Assembly (NCBI RefSeq): GCF_047730085.1
Contig: NZ_CP159830.1
Coordinates: 2,852,001-2,916,000, forward strand
Source: Njordibacter sp937773555
GTDB lineage: Bacteria > Pseudomonadota > Gammaproteobacteria > Pseudomonadales > Balneatricaceae
Direction of reading: 5' to 3'
Length of the DNA: 64,000 nt
Below the pieces are notes generated by a model. The model was given only the letters and a program-made list of their open reading frames with translations. It was not told the DNA's origin and ran no database searches. Positions within the stretch are counted from its first letter, which is position 1; each line of letters opens with the position of its first letter. Both the position numbers and the translations under genes were made by a program. This document shows positions 1 through 8,653 of this stretch, in pieces.

Positions 1-2
1 AG

Positions 3-116
3 TTTTTACAGCTCGACAATAAAATCGGACGAATCGCCAAAGGTTTTCAGGCCGATCTGTTTTTAATTGATGACGATATGATGGTGCAGCAGACGTGGAT
101 AAAAGGAGAGGCTTAA
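3..116 (+). CDS. Amidohydrolase C-terminus, NagA-like (partial)
   Basis: The window opens inside a reading frame that ends with TAA at 114-116 and encodes 37 residues. The tail reads GRIAKGFQADLFLID...TWIKGEA, which matches the closing beta-strands of amidohydrolase-superfamily enzymes such as N-acetylglucosamine-6-phosphate deacetylase, where a G-x-I-x-x-G-x-x-ADL motif precedes a final strand ending in G. The family is inferred from the tail only; the catalytic part lies left of the window. It lies in element A, left of the first att remnant, so it may be cargo of an element that is mostly outside the window. Confidence 0.6.
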   Translation, partial: FLQLDNKIGRIAKGFQADLFLIDDDMMVQQTWIKGEA

Positions 117-311
117 ACTGTTTGAAAACATACTTTATACTTTAACGTTACTTTTCTATAAGGCAAAAACACCCATTATTAACACAGGAAGATATCTGAA
201 AGTCTTGAGACTTGCCATTAATACATTACGTTGGGGCATGAGGAGACTGGACGTATCACCATTGCTGGTAACTGCACAGAGTCATTCAGGGTGCTTAAGA
301 AAAAGAATAGA

Positions 312-318
312 TGGAACC
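312..318 (+). repeat. Arm-type site, right end of element A
   Basis: One TGGAACC unit followed by AGATTT lies about 60 bases left of the att core at 375. The same unit, in pairs, precedes the att copies at 10273 and 37635 and lies just before the integrase at 20495. I infer an integrase arm-binding site marking the right end of element A; here the second unit has been lost. Confidence 0.5.
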
Positions 319-374
319 AGATTTAATTATTAGCTCATTAATAGGTCCTGAATAATTGCTAAGTATTTAATTTT

Positions 375-398
375 AATGGCGCGCCAGGAGCGAGTCGA
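375..398 (+). other. att remnant, junction A/B
   Basis: Twenty-four bases match the 3' end of the tRNA-Arg gene at 37639-37715, with one mismatch (c at 391). The match runs from just outside the CCA end through the acceptor stem into the T-loop. It has no 5' half and cannot be a tRNA. A common AT-rich flank (gctaagtatttaattttaa) precedes it and the copy at 10273. I read it as the junction left by site-specific integration of elements A and B. Confidence 0.8.
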
Positions 399-780
399 CT
401 TACTTAATATATTTTTAATTAAAATATTCCTTAATAGGCACGTATAACAATAATATCATAGGAATTAATCACTCCAATTACGGCTTGTATTTTAATGCGT
501 TGTGGCAAAGTATGTGGCAAAGTATAATTGATTTGGTCATTAAGTAGAAATAAATCAACAGCCGTCCCAAAAGCGCCTAAGGTGCGATAAAAAATGAGAA
601 AACTCTCAGCCCATCTAAAGCTCACATTATCAGCTCGTGGACTTTAATCTTATAACTAGCTTTGTTATTATGCACGCCGATTTCATATGTCCTCTGCCTT
701 GCTTAATCTAATGTGATGGTTACTTAGTGGTGTATGCATGCTTATTCATAATCCACAAAACAATAATATAAGAGCACTTC
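399..780. other. Left end of element B, non-coding
   Basis: An AT-rich stretch between the att remnant and the sulfatase-like gene. It contains the tandem 12-mer described separately. I see no convincing gene. An integrase gene would be expected near one end of the element and is missing here. Confidence 0.5.
502..525 (+). repeat. Tandem 12-mer GTGGCAAAGTAT, arm-like
   Basis: Two perfect, directly adjacent copies of GTGGCAAAGTAT lie about 110 bases right of the att remnant. Position and form resemble integrase arm-type sites. The motif differs from the TGGAACC and CTACGGT arms elsewhere in the array, so it would belong to a third integrase that is no longer present. Confidence 0.45.
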
Positions 781-2826
781 ATGCATTTTAATAATACCTC
801 ATTTGGAATCTTGCCCTACGTAAAGCAAGTAGTGTGGTTAACTTTAGTTACCGCTACAGTGGCCTTGGCAGTGGTTTGTGTCCGGCTGTTTTCTCTGGTT
901 CATTTCAGTGCTGATATTAATATCGTAAATGCCGATTTTTGGCGGGTATTGTGGCAGGGGTTGCGGTTTGATGTGGCCACGTCTATTCGTTTGTTTCTTC
1001 CGGTTTACCTGGTGTCTTTGCTTGCCGTGTTGCTGCCCGCGTTTATGGGACGGTGCGCGCTGTGGTTGGGACTGTTTTGGGGCGGCGTTGTAGCAGTATG
1101 CGTGGTGGTATTGTCTGTTGCCAATGTGGGATACATTGCCTTTTTCGGCACCCCGTTTAACGCCTCTGCCATTGAGAACTTAAAATACGACAACAATGCC
1201 ATTGCAGAATCTGTTTGGGGCTCGGGTAGCTTTTTAGGTTATGGTTTGGCCAGTCTTATAGCATCAATTATTGTAGCTGTAGTTTGTTATAAAATGGCAA
1301 AATGGCTAATGGTACAATGGGTGGGTGTTAAGCTAGGAGTTATGGTCTCAACGGGGTTTGTGTTGATTTCGCTAATCCTGGTATTATCTTTGGGCAGAGG
1401 TAGCTTTAGTAATTTCCCATTGTCCCATAAACATCTGATTGTTTCAGCCTCGCCTACGTATAATAATGCAGTACCTAATGGTGTCCTGGCGGTTTATTAT
1501 GCCGTTTTAGAGTATTTAGATTCTCGCAATTTAGCGCCCGCGAACGATGCCGAAGGGCGCATGTTGTATCAGGCTTTTTATGGGCACGAGGCTAGAGAAG
1601 GAGCTTTGTGGCCTCAGCTTTTTGTGTCTACGCCTAAACTTGAGCTACTGGCTGAAAAGCCCCCGCATGTGGTCTTACATTTGGTAGAGAGCCTTGGCAA
1701 TGAACCTCTAACTTCAGAGTTTGGGGGTCAAGTGGACTTGTTGGGCGGGCTAAAAGGGCACTTGCAACAGGATTATTGGTTTCAACACTTTTTACCCGCT
1801 GGCAATGACACTCAAAGTTCGCTGGTTGCCATGCTGGGCAACATTAACTTGCCTACAATTACTCAATCTAAGTACAAGCAGGTGTCTTTGGACACTGCAG
1901 CCGCGAAAGTTTTTCAGCGTAAGGGATATAAAACTGTGTTTATTTACACAGGCTATGAAGGCATACGTAACCGCTCAAACTTTTTGTTAAATCAAGGTTT
2001 TGATGAAGTTGTTGGTGCTCATCAATTATTACAGCAATACCCACAGATGCCCACCAATGTATGGGGTGGCGAAGACGCTTATATGTACGATTATGCAGCT
2101 AACCTAATGCTTCAACATGGTACAGATAAGCAGCCTTTGTTTGTTGTGACTTTAACCACCACAAACCACCCCCCATATAAAGTACCTACTTCGTTCATTG
2201 GCAACGAACCCGTAGTTGATTCGGAGTTAAAGAGCAAGATTGGCAGCTTGCCAGACCATTCCTTAGCTACGTTTAAATACACCAACGTCAATTTAGGGCA
2301 GTTTATTAGCCGCATTAAAGCCAGTGATATTGCGGAAAGCACCATTATTGCAGCTACAGGTGACCACGCCGTAAGAGGGCTGACTGGCTTTAAAGGTGGT
2401 GTATTACGCAATATAGCCGTACCTTTTTACCTTTATATACCAAGTTCTTACAAACCGAACACGCCTGTAGATCTTGAACAGGTGGCATCACATAAAGATA
2501 TCATGCCTACTTTATATCAGTTGTCTTTGTCTGAAGCAATTTACCCTAATATGGGTCGCAACATCCTCGCACCTATTAAACTAGGGTCTCCACACAATTT
2601 TGCTGCAAGTGACCGTTACATTGTCACCAATAAGGGCGCAAGATTAAAAACAAAGCCAGATGTTTTTAATCCCCTGTTAATCGGACATGGGCTTACGTTA
2701 GGGCCACCAGTTCCAGAGGCTGATTTTGCGTCTGCGCAAGTTTATGACAACTTGGTGGACTGGATGACGCGCAAACAATTAGTGGGAGAAGGCTTGGTTG
2801 ACATTGGCGGTGAAGACCCCCAGTAG
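781..2826 (+). CDS. LtaS/OpgB-like membrane sulfatase-family phosphotransferase
   Basis: This 681-residue protein has an N-terminal block of about five membrane segments (residues about 15-215) and a large extracytoplasmic sulfatase-fold domain. Visible motifs fit the lipoteichoic acid synthase/phosphoglycerol transferase branch: a metal-site Glu at 303 (LVESLGNE), a nucleophile Thr at 344 (GNDTQSS), NHPPY, and a metal-site GDH at 527-529. Such enzymes move phosphoglycerol or phosphoethanolamine onto periplasmic glycans or lipids; the substrate here is unknown. It stands alone as cargo of element B, and its 3' end abuts a gene that lost its 5' part. Family confident, exact role not. Confidence 0.8.
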   Translation: MHFNNTSFGILPYVKQVVWLTLVTATVALAVVCVRLFSLVHFSADINIVNADFWRVLWQGLRFDVATSIRLFLPVYLVSLLAVLLPAFMGRCALWLGLFWGGVVAVCVVVLSVANVGYIAFFGTPFNASAIENLKYDNNAIAESVWGSGSFLGYGLASLIASIIVAVVCYKMAKWLMVQWVGVKLGVMVSTGFVLISLILVLSLGRGSFSNFPLSHKHLIVSASPTYNNAVPNGVLAVYYAVLEYLDSRNLAPANDAEGRMLYQAFYGHEAREGALWPQLFVSTPKLELLAEKPPHVVLHLVESLGNEPLTSEFGGQVDLLGGLKGHLQQDYWFQHFLPAGNDTQSSLVAMLGNINLPTITQSKYKQVSLDTAAAKVFQRKGYKTVFIYTGYEGIRNRSNFLLNQGFDEVVGAHQLLQQYPQMPTNVWGGEDAYMYDYAANLMLQHGTDKQPLFVVTLTTTNHPPYKVPTSFIGNEPVVDSELKSKIGSLPDHSLATFKYTNVNLGQFISRIKASDIAESTIIAATGDHAVRGLTGFKGGVLRNIAVPFYLYIPSSYKPNTPVDLEQVASHKDIMPTLYQLSLSEAIYPNMGRNILAPIKLGSPHNFAASDRYIVTNKGARLKTKPDVFNPLLIGHGLTLGPPVPEADFASAQVYDNLVDWMTRKQLVGEGLVDIGGEDPQ

Positions 2827-2838
2827 TTCCCGTGGCTT

Positions 2839-3150
2839 TTGTATTTGCACCTTGTGTTAATTAGTATACATAGGGTCTTAATTCATTGCTTTGCTGGCTG
2901 CGAGATTACCGACGTAACTGCAGCCATAGGACTGAATGTAGCTGACCTATTTTATAAGAAGTTAGCGGATAGTGATCTAACCGAGGGAAAGCGTAGGCGA
3001 TACGAAAAAGTTCTCAAAGATGAACTCTTTCAAGTTGCCGTAATCAACTCAGCAGAAAAAAATGAGCGGCCACTGACGACCACTGAACGTGAAAGGCGGG
3101 TACTTGGGCAGCAACGCATAAGCAAGATTGAGGGTGTCTTAAATGAATAA
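2839..3150 (+). pseudogene. 5'-truncated CHC2-type zinc-finger primase-like gene
   Basis: From about 2869 the frame reads HRVLIHCFAGCEITDVTAAIGL..DLFY, the second half of the CHC2-type zinc-binding domain found in small phage and plasmid primase-like proteins, followed by a basic helical tail (RRRYEKVLKDEL...RERRVLGQQRI). The first half of the zinc site, with its Cys/His pair and SPSL region, is absent because the sulfatase gene ends right before it. The first residues after the ATG at 2839 do not look like family sequence. Its stop overlaps the next gene's start by 8 bases, so both once formed a replication operon. A shortened functional protein cannot be excluded. Confidence 0.6.
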
Positions 3151-4213
3151 TCTAGCTTCAAAAATCAATACGACCTTGGCCGAAGTGGACGCATTACCAA
3201 TTAAGCCACCAAAGGTACAACTTCAATATGGCTCAACCGGTTACGACAAAGAAAAGTCTTTTGTAATCAAGGGGCTTATACCTGAGTGTTCATTTGCCAG
3301 TATTTATGGGCCAAGCGGGAGCTTTAAGAGCTTTCTAGCACTAGATTGGGCCTGCCATATTGCTACTGGCAAAGATTGGGATGGGCATAAGGTCAAGCAA
3401 GGGGCTGTGCTTTATGTTGCTGGTGAGGGTGGCTTTGGTGTAACACAGCGTATTAGGGCTTGGGAGCTGCATCATCAGGTTGCCAATCTTGATAATTTAG
3501 CTCGTTTACCTGTGCCCATATTTCCTGCCGACAGTGACCAAATAAAGACAGTTCTTGAGTATTGCCAAGAGATCAAAGCCAATACAGGCCATGCAGTTAA
3601 GTTAGTCATTCTTGATACGCTTGCTCGATGTTATGGGGGAAATGATGAAAACTCATCAAGAGATATGGGCGCATTCATTCAGGGCTGCGACACCATTAAG
3701 CAGCTTACTGGGGCCACTGTATTGGTTGTGCACCACTCAGGCAAAAACGTTGATAGCGGAGGGCGTGGTTCAAGCTCACTACCTGTAGCCCTCGATGTTG
3801 AGTATCGAGTAAGCCGTGATGGTGAGGGCGAACAAGCGCTAGTGCTGACATGTTCCAAGATGAAAGATGCTGAGCAGCCAGACACTAAGGCCTATGACTT
3901 AATCAGCGGCCACATTCGCACAGATTCCGATGGTGACGATATTAATTCCTTATGCTTAACCTCCGTAGGAAGGCAGCCCAAAGATAACGAAGACGCACTA
4001 CCCAAGGCCAGTCGCATGAGCGGCAACCATCAAACGCTTTGGCAGGCTGTGCGAAGTCGGACACAAGCTGGAGACCCTACGACAAGAGCCATCATAATTG
4101 ACGACCTAAAAGCGCAAGGATTGGTTGTGAAGCACTTTAGCCTTTGGCTTGCTAAGTTAGTGAATGGCGGCCAGCTTCGCGAAGAAAGCGGCATGATAGT
4201 GATGAATAAATAA
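3143..4213 (+). CDS. RepA-like AAA/RecA-fold replicative helicase ATPase
   Basis: This 356-residue protein contains a Walker A motif GPSGSFKS at residues 56-63 (Lys62), a Walker B-like LVILDTLARC, a VVHHSGK sensor motif and an RGSSSL motif. This is the order seen in RSF1010 RepA-type hexameric helicases of plasmids and integrative elements. The C-terminus (from about 285) is a helical region of the sort used for DNA or partner binding. It starts inside the end of the truncated zinc-finger gene and is followed by an iteron-like array, so gene plus array look like a replication module. The ORF is intact; whether it still works without the zinc-finger partner is unknown. Confidence 0.8.
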   Translation: MNNLASKINTTLAEVDALPIKPPKVQLQYGSTGYDKEKSFVIKGLIPECSFASIYGPSGSFKSFLALDWACHIATGKDWDGHKVKQGAVLYVAGEGGFGVTQRIRAWELHHQVANLDNLARLPVPIFPADSDQIKTVLEYCQEIKANTGHAVKLVILDTLARCYGGNDENSSRDMGAFIQGCDTIKQLTGATVLVVHHSGKNVDSGGRGSSSLPVALDVEYRVSRDGEGEQALVLTCSKMKDAEQPDTKAYDLISGHIRTDSDGDDINSLCLTSVGRQPKDNEDALPKASRMSGNHQTLWQAVRSRTQAGDPTTRAIIIDDLKAQGLVVKHFSLWLAKLVNGGQLREESGMIVMNK

Positions 4214-4702
4214 AGTAGGGAGCAAAATGGGGAATAAGTGGGGAGCAGCCTCTAAAGCAGGGAGTACCCCCTCCATCCCCCACTTCCCGTGTATATATAG
4301 ATAATGTGGGGAGCAAGGGGCATTTTAGGCCTCAAACCCACGTAGCCATTGATCTATAGCACTACCCACTTCGTGTTTAAAAAAGCTAAAGTAGGGAGCG
4401 TCTAAAGCGGGGTGCTAAGTGGGGAGTGGTCAGGTTGGGTTATATCTAAAGTAGATGACAAGTAGATAGGCCTACGATGCCGTGTTTGCCATTTAAAGTA
4501 GACGTGAATAAATGCCTACAGTAGGGAAAAGTAGGAACTAAAGTAGTGTGAAGTAGTTACCCAACTAATGGTTCTACTTTACAAATAAGATTGTTTTTTG
4601 TTCATTTTAAAGCTCTGTTTATTAATGAGAATGGGGCCAGGAACACTGACGGCAATACCTTTTTGTGGATCTAAATCCATCGCGCAAGAGAGGATGACCT
4701 GG
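4211..4702. repeat. Iteron-like array, candidate replication origin
   Basis: The stretch after the RepA-like gene has no ORF but holds at least seven imperfect direct copies of a TAAAGTAGGGAG-type motif (near 4212, 4253, 4387, 4403, 4446, 4493 and 4538), interspersed with GTGGGGAG units (near 4238, 4306 and 4418). Copies start with TAAAG, spaced irregularly. Iterons beside a replication ATPase are typical of plasmid-like origins. The last 100 bases before the response regulator gene show nothing. Confidence 0.55.
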
Positions 4703-5344
4703 TTAAGTCTTAACAAACTGATGCTCAATCGCATATTTAGTCAACCCAGCCGGGGTATAAATCGCTAACTTACTTTTAATATTTTGCCGATGTGCCTCAA
4801 CAGTTCTGACCGATAACTCTAAGAAATGAGCGATTTCTTTATTAGCCAGCCCTTCTGCTATCATGGTTAATACTGTTATTTCACGCTTGGTGAGTATGCT
4901 TTTGTTTTTCACTGCCGCAACCTGAGAATTACAGAATAGTTGTTCTGATGCCCCAGAACTAATGAAAGTGCTACCACTGTTAACAGTCCGAATAGCACTG
5001 ACCAGTTCTTTCGACGGTGCATCTTTTAGCACATAACCAGAGGCCCCTGTGCGCATTAAGCGCAAAATATATTCTGGGTTGTTGTGCATGCTTAATATAA
5101 GTACCCGAACATCTGGGTGATCCTGAGCAAGTCGCTCCACCGCCTCAATGCCATCCATCACCGGCATCGAAATGTCCATCAGCACTACCGCAGGCTGAGT
5201 GGCCTTAACCACAGCTAGGGCATCCAAACCATTGCCCGCCTGAGCTACAATCTCAATATCATCTTCTTCACTTAGTCGGGCACAAATACCCTCCAAGACT
5301 AATGCATGGTCATCAACCAACACAATACGGATAATATCTACCAT
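4703..5344 (-). CDS. NarL/FixJ-family response regulator of the TRAP operon
   Basis: This 213-residue protein has an N-terminal receiver domain with the acidic pair DD (11-12), phospho-acceptor Asp57 (VVLMDISMPVMDG) and a conserved Lys near 107, and a C-terminal LuxR-type helix-turn-helix (about 150-195; LTKREITVL...NKEIAHFL..RTVEAHR). Its start overlaps the end of the sensor kinase gene by 7 bases, indicating translational coupling. It is the last gene of the operon dctP-dctQ-dctM-kinase-regulator, so it most likely controls that TRAP operon in response to the transported acid. That target is inference. Confidence 0.9.
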   Translation of the reverse strand: MVDIIRIVLVDDHALVLEGICARLSEEDDIEIVAQAGNGLDALAVVKATQPAVVLMDISMPVMDGIEAVERLAQDHPDVRVLILSMHNNPEYILRLMRTGASGYVLKDAPSKELVSAIRTVNSGSTFISSGASEQLFCNSQVAAVKNKSILTKREITVLTMIAEGLANKEIAHFLELSVRTVEAHRQNIKSKLAIYTPAGLTKYAIEHQFVKT

Positions 5345-6696
5345 GAGTAATCCTCTAAGATAAAGACGACTCGAATGGAGGTTCCTTCATCTCCTTTCGA
5401 GCGGATTTTAAAGTGCCCACCTATTAACTCTACCCGTTCCTGCATATTTTTTAACCCTATACCTAATGGGCTCGCTTGTATGCTCTTGAGTGAAAATCCA
5501 ACTCCATTGTCAGAGAGGGTAAAGGTTAACTTTTGCTCCTCCATTGAAATCACGAGCTGAATACGAGAGGCCTTTGAATGTCGCTCAATATTGGTTAGCG
5601 CTTCCTGAACAAGCCGGTATAACGTAATTTCAATATCTTCTGGCAGTTGCCCTGCTTCAAAGTCGAATTCAACTAACGCATTAATACCAGTGCGCTGTTT
5701 AAATTCATCTAACAAGCTTAATACGGCATGCTCTAAGCCTAGATCAAGTAAACTTGGTCGCAGGTCGTGGGAAATACGACGAATTTCCTGGATGCTGCTA
5801 TCGAGCACAACGGTGCAACCCTCAAGGTCACTGGTGGCTAATGTTTCACTGCGCTTAACTTTGGCCGTAGCTGACTCCAAACGGTATTTAACTGAAACAA
5901 GAAGTTGATTGATGCCATCATGCAAGTCACGGGCAAATCGCCGTCGCTCGTTAACCTGAAACCGCACAAACTTAAGCGCAAGTTGCTGCAAACGCTTATC
6001 CGCAACTCGCGTTTCGTGCAGATTGATGCCTAAACCAAGGAGCGTGATAACAACAATGGCAATTAAAACGATGAGTAACAGCTTAACAAACGTTTGATGA
6101 ACGTTAATTTTAACCTGCTTACGAATTTTGGTCACTTCCAATTCGATGTCGTCCAGGTATAACCCTGTGCCCATCATCCATTTCCAGCGGTCGATGACCA
6201 CGACGTAACTCATTTTTTCCTGAATACTATCTTCAGAGGGTTTGTTCCAAAGATAGCGATGATAACCACCGCCAGATTGAGCCATCTCTAGAAGGCTGCG
6301 GATGACGTAGTTGCCATTAGGGTCTTTCAAGTCGTAGAGGTTTTGTCCAACCAATATCGGAGTGATCGGATGGACTAAGTTCTTACCAGTTTGATCATAC
6401 ACAAAAAAATAACCGTCACTATCATAAATCAAACCATTTAAAATACGTTTCACTTCCGTCTTAGCCATGGCATCAGACAACGCTGCGTCTGCCAATACTG
6501 GGTTGATAGAGGTTAGTGCTAACTCAACATAATTTTTTAATTCATTACGTTTTGAGGCCAGAAAATTAGTTTCAAACGTCTTAATCTCTTGCTCAGAAAG
6601 AGACTGTACTTGATGTCTACTAAGGAACGAAATTAAAAGCGCGACTATTAACATTGGCAAGATAGCCAATAGTAATATTTTGATCTTTAATTTCAT
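5338..6696 (-). CDS. Cache-domain sensor histidine kinase (NarX/DegS type)
   Basis: The 452-residue protein has a membrane segment at about 5-25, a periplasmic single-Cache domain (about 30-190; YDSDGYFFVYD and a MMGTGLYLDDIE end), a second membrane segment (about 203-225), then a HisKA_3 dimerisation domain with phospho-acceptor His259 (RRRFARDLHDGINQLL) and a C-terminal HATPase domain (NIERHSKASRIQ, DNGVGF, GIGLKNMQERVELIGG). Cache domains of this kind bind small carboxylates. It starts 16 bases after dctM on the same strand, so sensor and transporter probably recognise the same ligand. Confidence 0.9.
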   Translation of the reverse strand: MKLKIKILLLAILPMLIVALLISFLSRHQVQSLSEQEIKTFETNFLASKRNELKNYVELALTSINPVLADAALSDAMAKTEVKRILNGLIYDSDGYFFVYDQTGKNLVHPITPILVGQNLYDLKDPNGNYVIRSLLEMAQSGGGYHRYLWNKPSEDSIQEKMSYVVVIDRWKWMMGTGLYLDDIELEVTKIRKQVKINVHQTFVKLLLIVLIAIVVITLLGLGINLHETRVADKRLQQLALKFVRFQVNERRRFARDLHDGINQLLVSVKYRLESATAKVKRSETLATSDLEGCTVVLDSSIQEIRRISHDLRPSLLDLGLEHAVLSLLDEFKQRTGINALVEFDFEAGQLPEDIEITLYRLVQEALTNIERHSKASRIQLVISMEEQKLTFTLSDNGVGFSLKSIQASPLGIGLKNMQERVELIGGHFKIRSKGDEGTSIRVVFILEDYSW

Positions 6697-6712
6697 TCCT
6701 CAGTGTCCTTTT

Positions 6713-8071
6713 TTACAGTAAACCATACCAGCTTGGGAAAAACAAAATACTCATTACCACCGCAACCTGAATGACGATAAAAGGCACTACCCCTCGATAA
6801 ATATCCGTCGTGGCGACAGAAGCTGGCGCAACTCCTTTAAGGTAAAACAAACTAAAGCCAAACGGCGGTGTTAAAAATGAGCTTTGTAAGTTCATCGCCA
6901 CCAAAATGGCAAACCAAACCGGCGCAATACCCAACGAATCTGCCACTGGTGCTAATATAGGAATGATAATAAAGCTAATTTCTACAAAATCTATAAAGAA
7001 ACCTAACACGAGCACCACAACCATGGACATTATCAAAAAGCCCATTTTACCACCGGGTAACCCGTGCAAAAGCTGTTCGACAATAGCGTCGCCGCCAGTG
7101 TAGCTAAATGCCATCGAAAAGGCTGTCGCACCCAGCAAGATAGCAAACACCATAGCCGTTATTTTAATAGTTTCCTGCGCCGAATAGTAGACTACACTCC
7201 AATTGAGATTACCATATAACAATGCCAGAACTAAGGCTCCCACACCACCCAGTGCAGACGACTCAGTAGGGGTTGCTACCCCAGAAAAAATTGATCCTAG
7301 AACAATAAGAATCAACATTAGTGGCGGCACTATGGCCTTGAGTGCCTCAAAGATATAAGCTACTTGCCCCACACCATTGTCTTCACGAGGCATTGGTGGG
7401 GCGTCTATCGGATTACGCCACGTTCGATATAAAACATAAGCGATGTACAAACCCACTAAGACTAAACTAGGCCCAACCGCTGCTTTAAACAAGTCACCTA
7501 CCGGGATCCCGAGCACGTCACCTAATATAATTAACACAATAGAGGGTGGAATGATTTGTCCCAATGTGCCCGACGCACAAATAACCCCACAGGCCAGTGA
7601 CTTGTCGTACTGGTATTTAAGCATAACGGGCAATGAAATAAGCCCCATTGCAACCACGGATGCTCCCACTACCCCAGTTGACGCAGCCAGCAGGGAGCCC
7701 ACTAAAATAGTGGAAACTGCTAAGCCACCAGGAACAGACCCAAATAATCGACCCATTGCTTCTAATAACTGCTCAGCTAGGCGAGTCTTCTGCAATACAA
7801 TGCCCATAAAGATAAATAACGGCACTGCCATCAGTACCGTATTTTGCATAATGCTCTCTATACGGTAGGGCATAAAGGCGAACGTATGTGTGGCTTCCTT
7901 TAGCAACTCAGCCACCGAAGCTCCCTCTGCCACCATTTCTGAGAGGATAGGGTATTGGGCAATCAGGACAAAAATCAACGCAACACCGCCAAAGGTGAAC
8001 GCCACAGGATAACCAAAAACGAGCGCAGCAAGTGCTGCAAAAAACATAATAACTCCGATATATTCCATCAT
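6713..8071 (-). CDS. TRAP transporter large permease, DctM family
   Basis: This 452-residue protein consists almost wholly of hydrophobic segments (about 12-14). It shows typical DctM features: an N-terminal MEYIGVIMFFAALAALVFGYPVAF segment, a PLFIFMGIVL region, a GASVVAMGLISLPVMLKYQYDKSLACG loop, an ASGTLGQIIPPSIVLIILG elevator motif and a C-terminal NLQSSFLTPPFGFSLFYLKG motif. It forms the sodium-coupled transport subunit with the DctQ protein, whose gene overlaps it by 4 bases, and takes substrate from the DctP protein encoded upstream. The full length and intact motifs suggest function. Confidence 0.95.
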   Translation of the reverse strand: MMEYIGVIMFFAALAALVFGYPVAFTFGGVALIFVLIAQYPILSEMVAEGASVAELLKEATHTFAFMPYRIESIMQNTVLMAVPLFIFMGIVLQKTRLAEQLLEAMGRLFGSVPGGLAVSTILVGSLLAASTGVVGASVVAMGLISLPVMLKYQYDKSLACGVICASGTLGQIIPPSIVLIILGDVLGIPVGDLFKAAVGPSLVLVGLYIAYVLYRTWRNPIDAPPMPREDNGVGQVAYIFEALKAIVPPLMLILIVLGSIFSGVATPTESSALGGVGALVLALLYGNLNWSVVYYSAQETIKITAMVFAILLGATAFSMAFSYTGGDAIVEQLLHGLPGGKMGFLIMSMVVVLVLGFFIDFVEISFIIIPILAPVADSLGIAPVWFAILVAMNLQSSFLTPPFGFSLFYLKGVAPASVATTDIYRGVVPFIVIQVAVVMSILFFPSWYGLL

Positions 8072-8583
8072 GAGTTATCACCTTTTTCGAGCACCCTTTT
8101 TGCACCCAAGATCAGTGCGATGCCAGACAGTGACATGGCTAAAGAAGAGACCGAAATCATGGCTTTTATAATCCAACGATATGGCAGGCCACCAGGGTCA
8201 CCAGAGGTTTCAGAAAGCTCAAAGGCTTGATAGCTGAAGGCGATACCAAACCATGCAACGAGTAGTGAAAAGGGTAGTAATAAAAAAAGTGTGCCAAATA
8301 AATTGACCCATGCCTTACCTCGTGCACCAAAATTCTCATACATAAAGTCAACCCGAACATGGCCTTCACTTCGGATAGTGTAAGGGATTGCTATCAGGAA
8401 CATGGCGGCGAATAAATGCCATTCCATTTCCTGCATACCGATAGAGACTTGATTAAACAAATATCGGGCTAAAACGTCATAAAAAACGTTAAACAACATT
8501 AATATAAATAGGAGGGAGGCTAATATTCCACAACAATCAGAAAATTTATTAATCCAAAGCTCAAGACGCGATAACATCATCAT
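8068..8583 (-). CDS. TRAP transporter small permease, DctQ family
   Basis: This 171-residue protein has four predicted membrane helices and the DctQ pattern of an early acidic/aromatic motif (FYDVLARYLFN), a QEMEWHLFAAMFLIAIPYTIRSEGHVRVDF region and a LPYRWI segment before the last helix. It overlaps dctM by 4 bases. A strong hairpin lies between it and dctP, so it is probably made in smaller amounts than the binding protein. Confidence 0.92.
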   Translation of the reverse strand: MMMLSRLELWINKFSDCCGILASLLFILMLFNVFYDVLARYLFNQVSIGMQEMEWHLFAAMFLIAIPYTIRSEGHVRVDFMYENFGARGKAWVNLFGTLFLLLPFSLLVAWFGIAFSYQAFELSETSGDPGGLPYRWIIKAMISVSSLAMSLSGIALILGAKRVLEKGDNS

Positions 8584-8603
8584 TTCCTTATTAAATGCAG
8601 GAA

Positions 8604-8639
8604 CCCTAAAGCAACGACATAAAGGTCGTTGCTTTAGGG
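8604..8639 (-). promoter_or_regulatory. 15-bp hairpin between dctP and dctQ
   Basis: A perfect 15-bp stem (8604-8618 with 8625-8639) with a 6-base loop ATAAAG lies in the 70-base gap after the dctP stop. On the transcribed strand there is no T-run after the stem. This fits an mRNA-stabilising or partial-termination hairpin that raises the level of the binding-protein transcript over that of the permease genes. Confidence 0.75.
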
Positions 8640-8653
8640 TAACTTGAAGATCT

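Noticed and set aside
431..625. 64-codon ORF on the minus strand at the left end of element B
   Set aside because: No ribosome site, no family resemblance, and it runs through the GTGGCAAAGTAT arm-like repeats; more likely non-coding.
4211..4550. CRISPR array
   Set aside because: Repeats are short (about 8-12 bases), imperfect and irregularly spaced, and no cas gene is present; iteron-like is the better reading.
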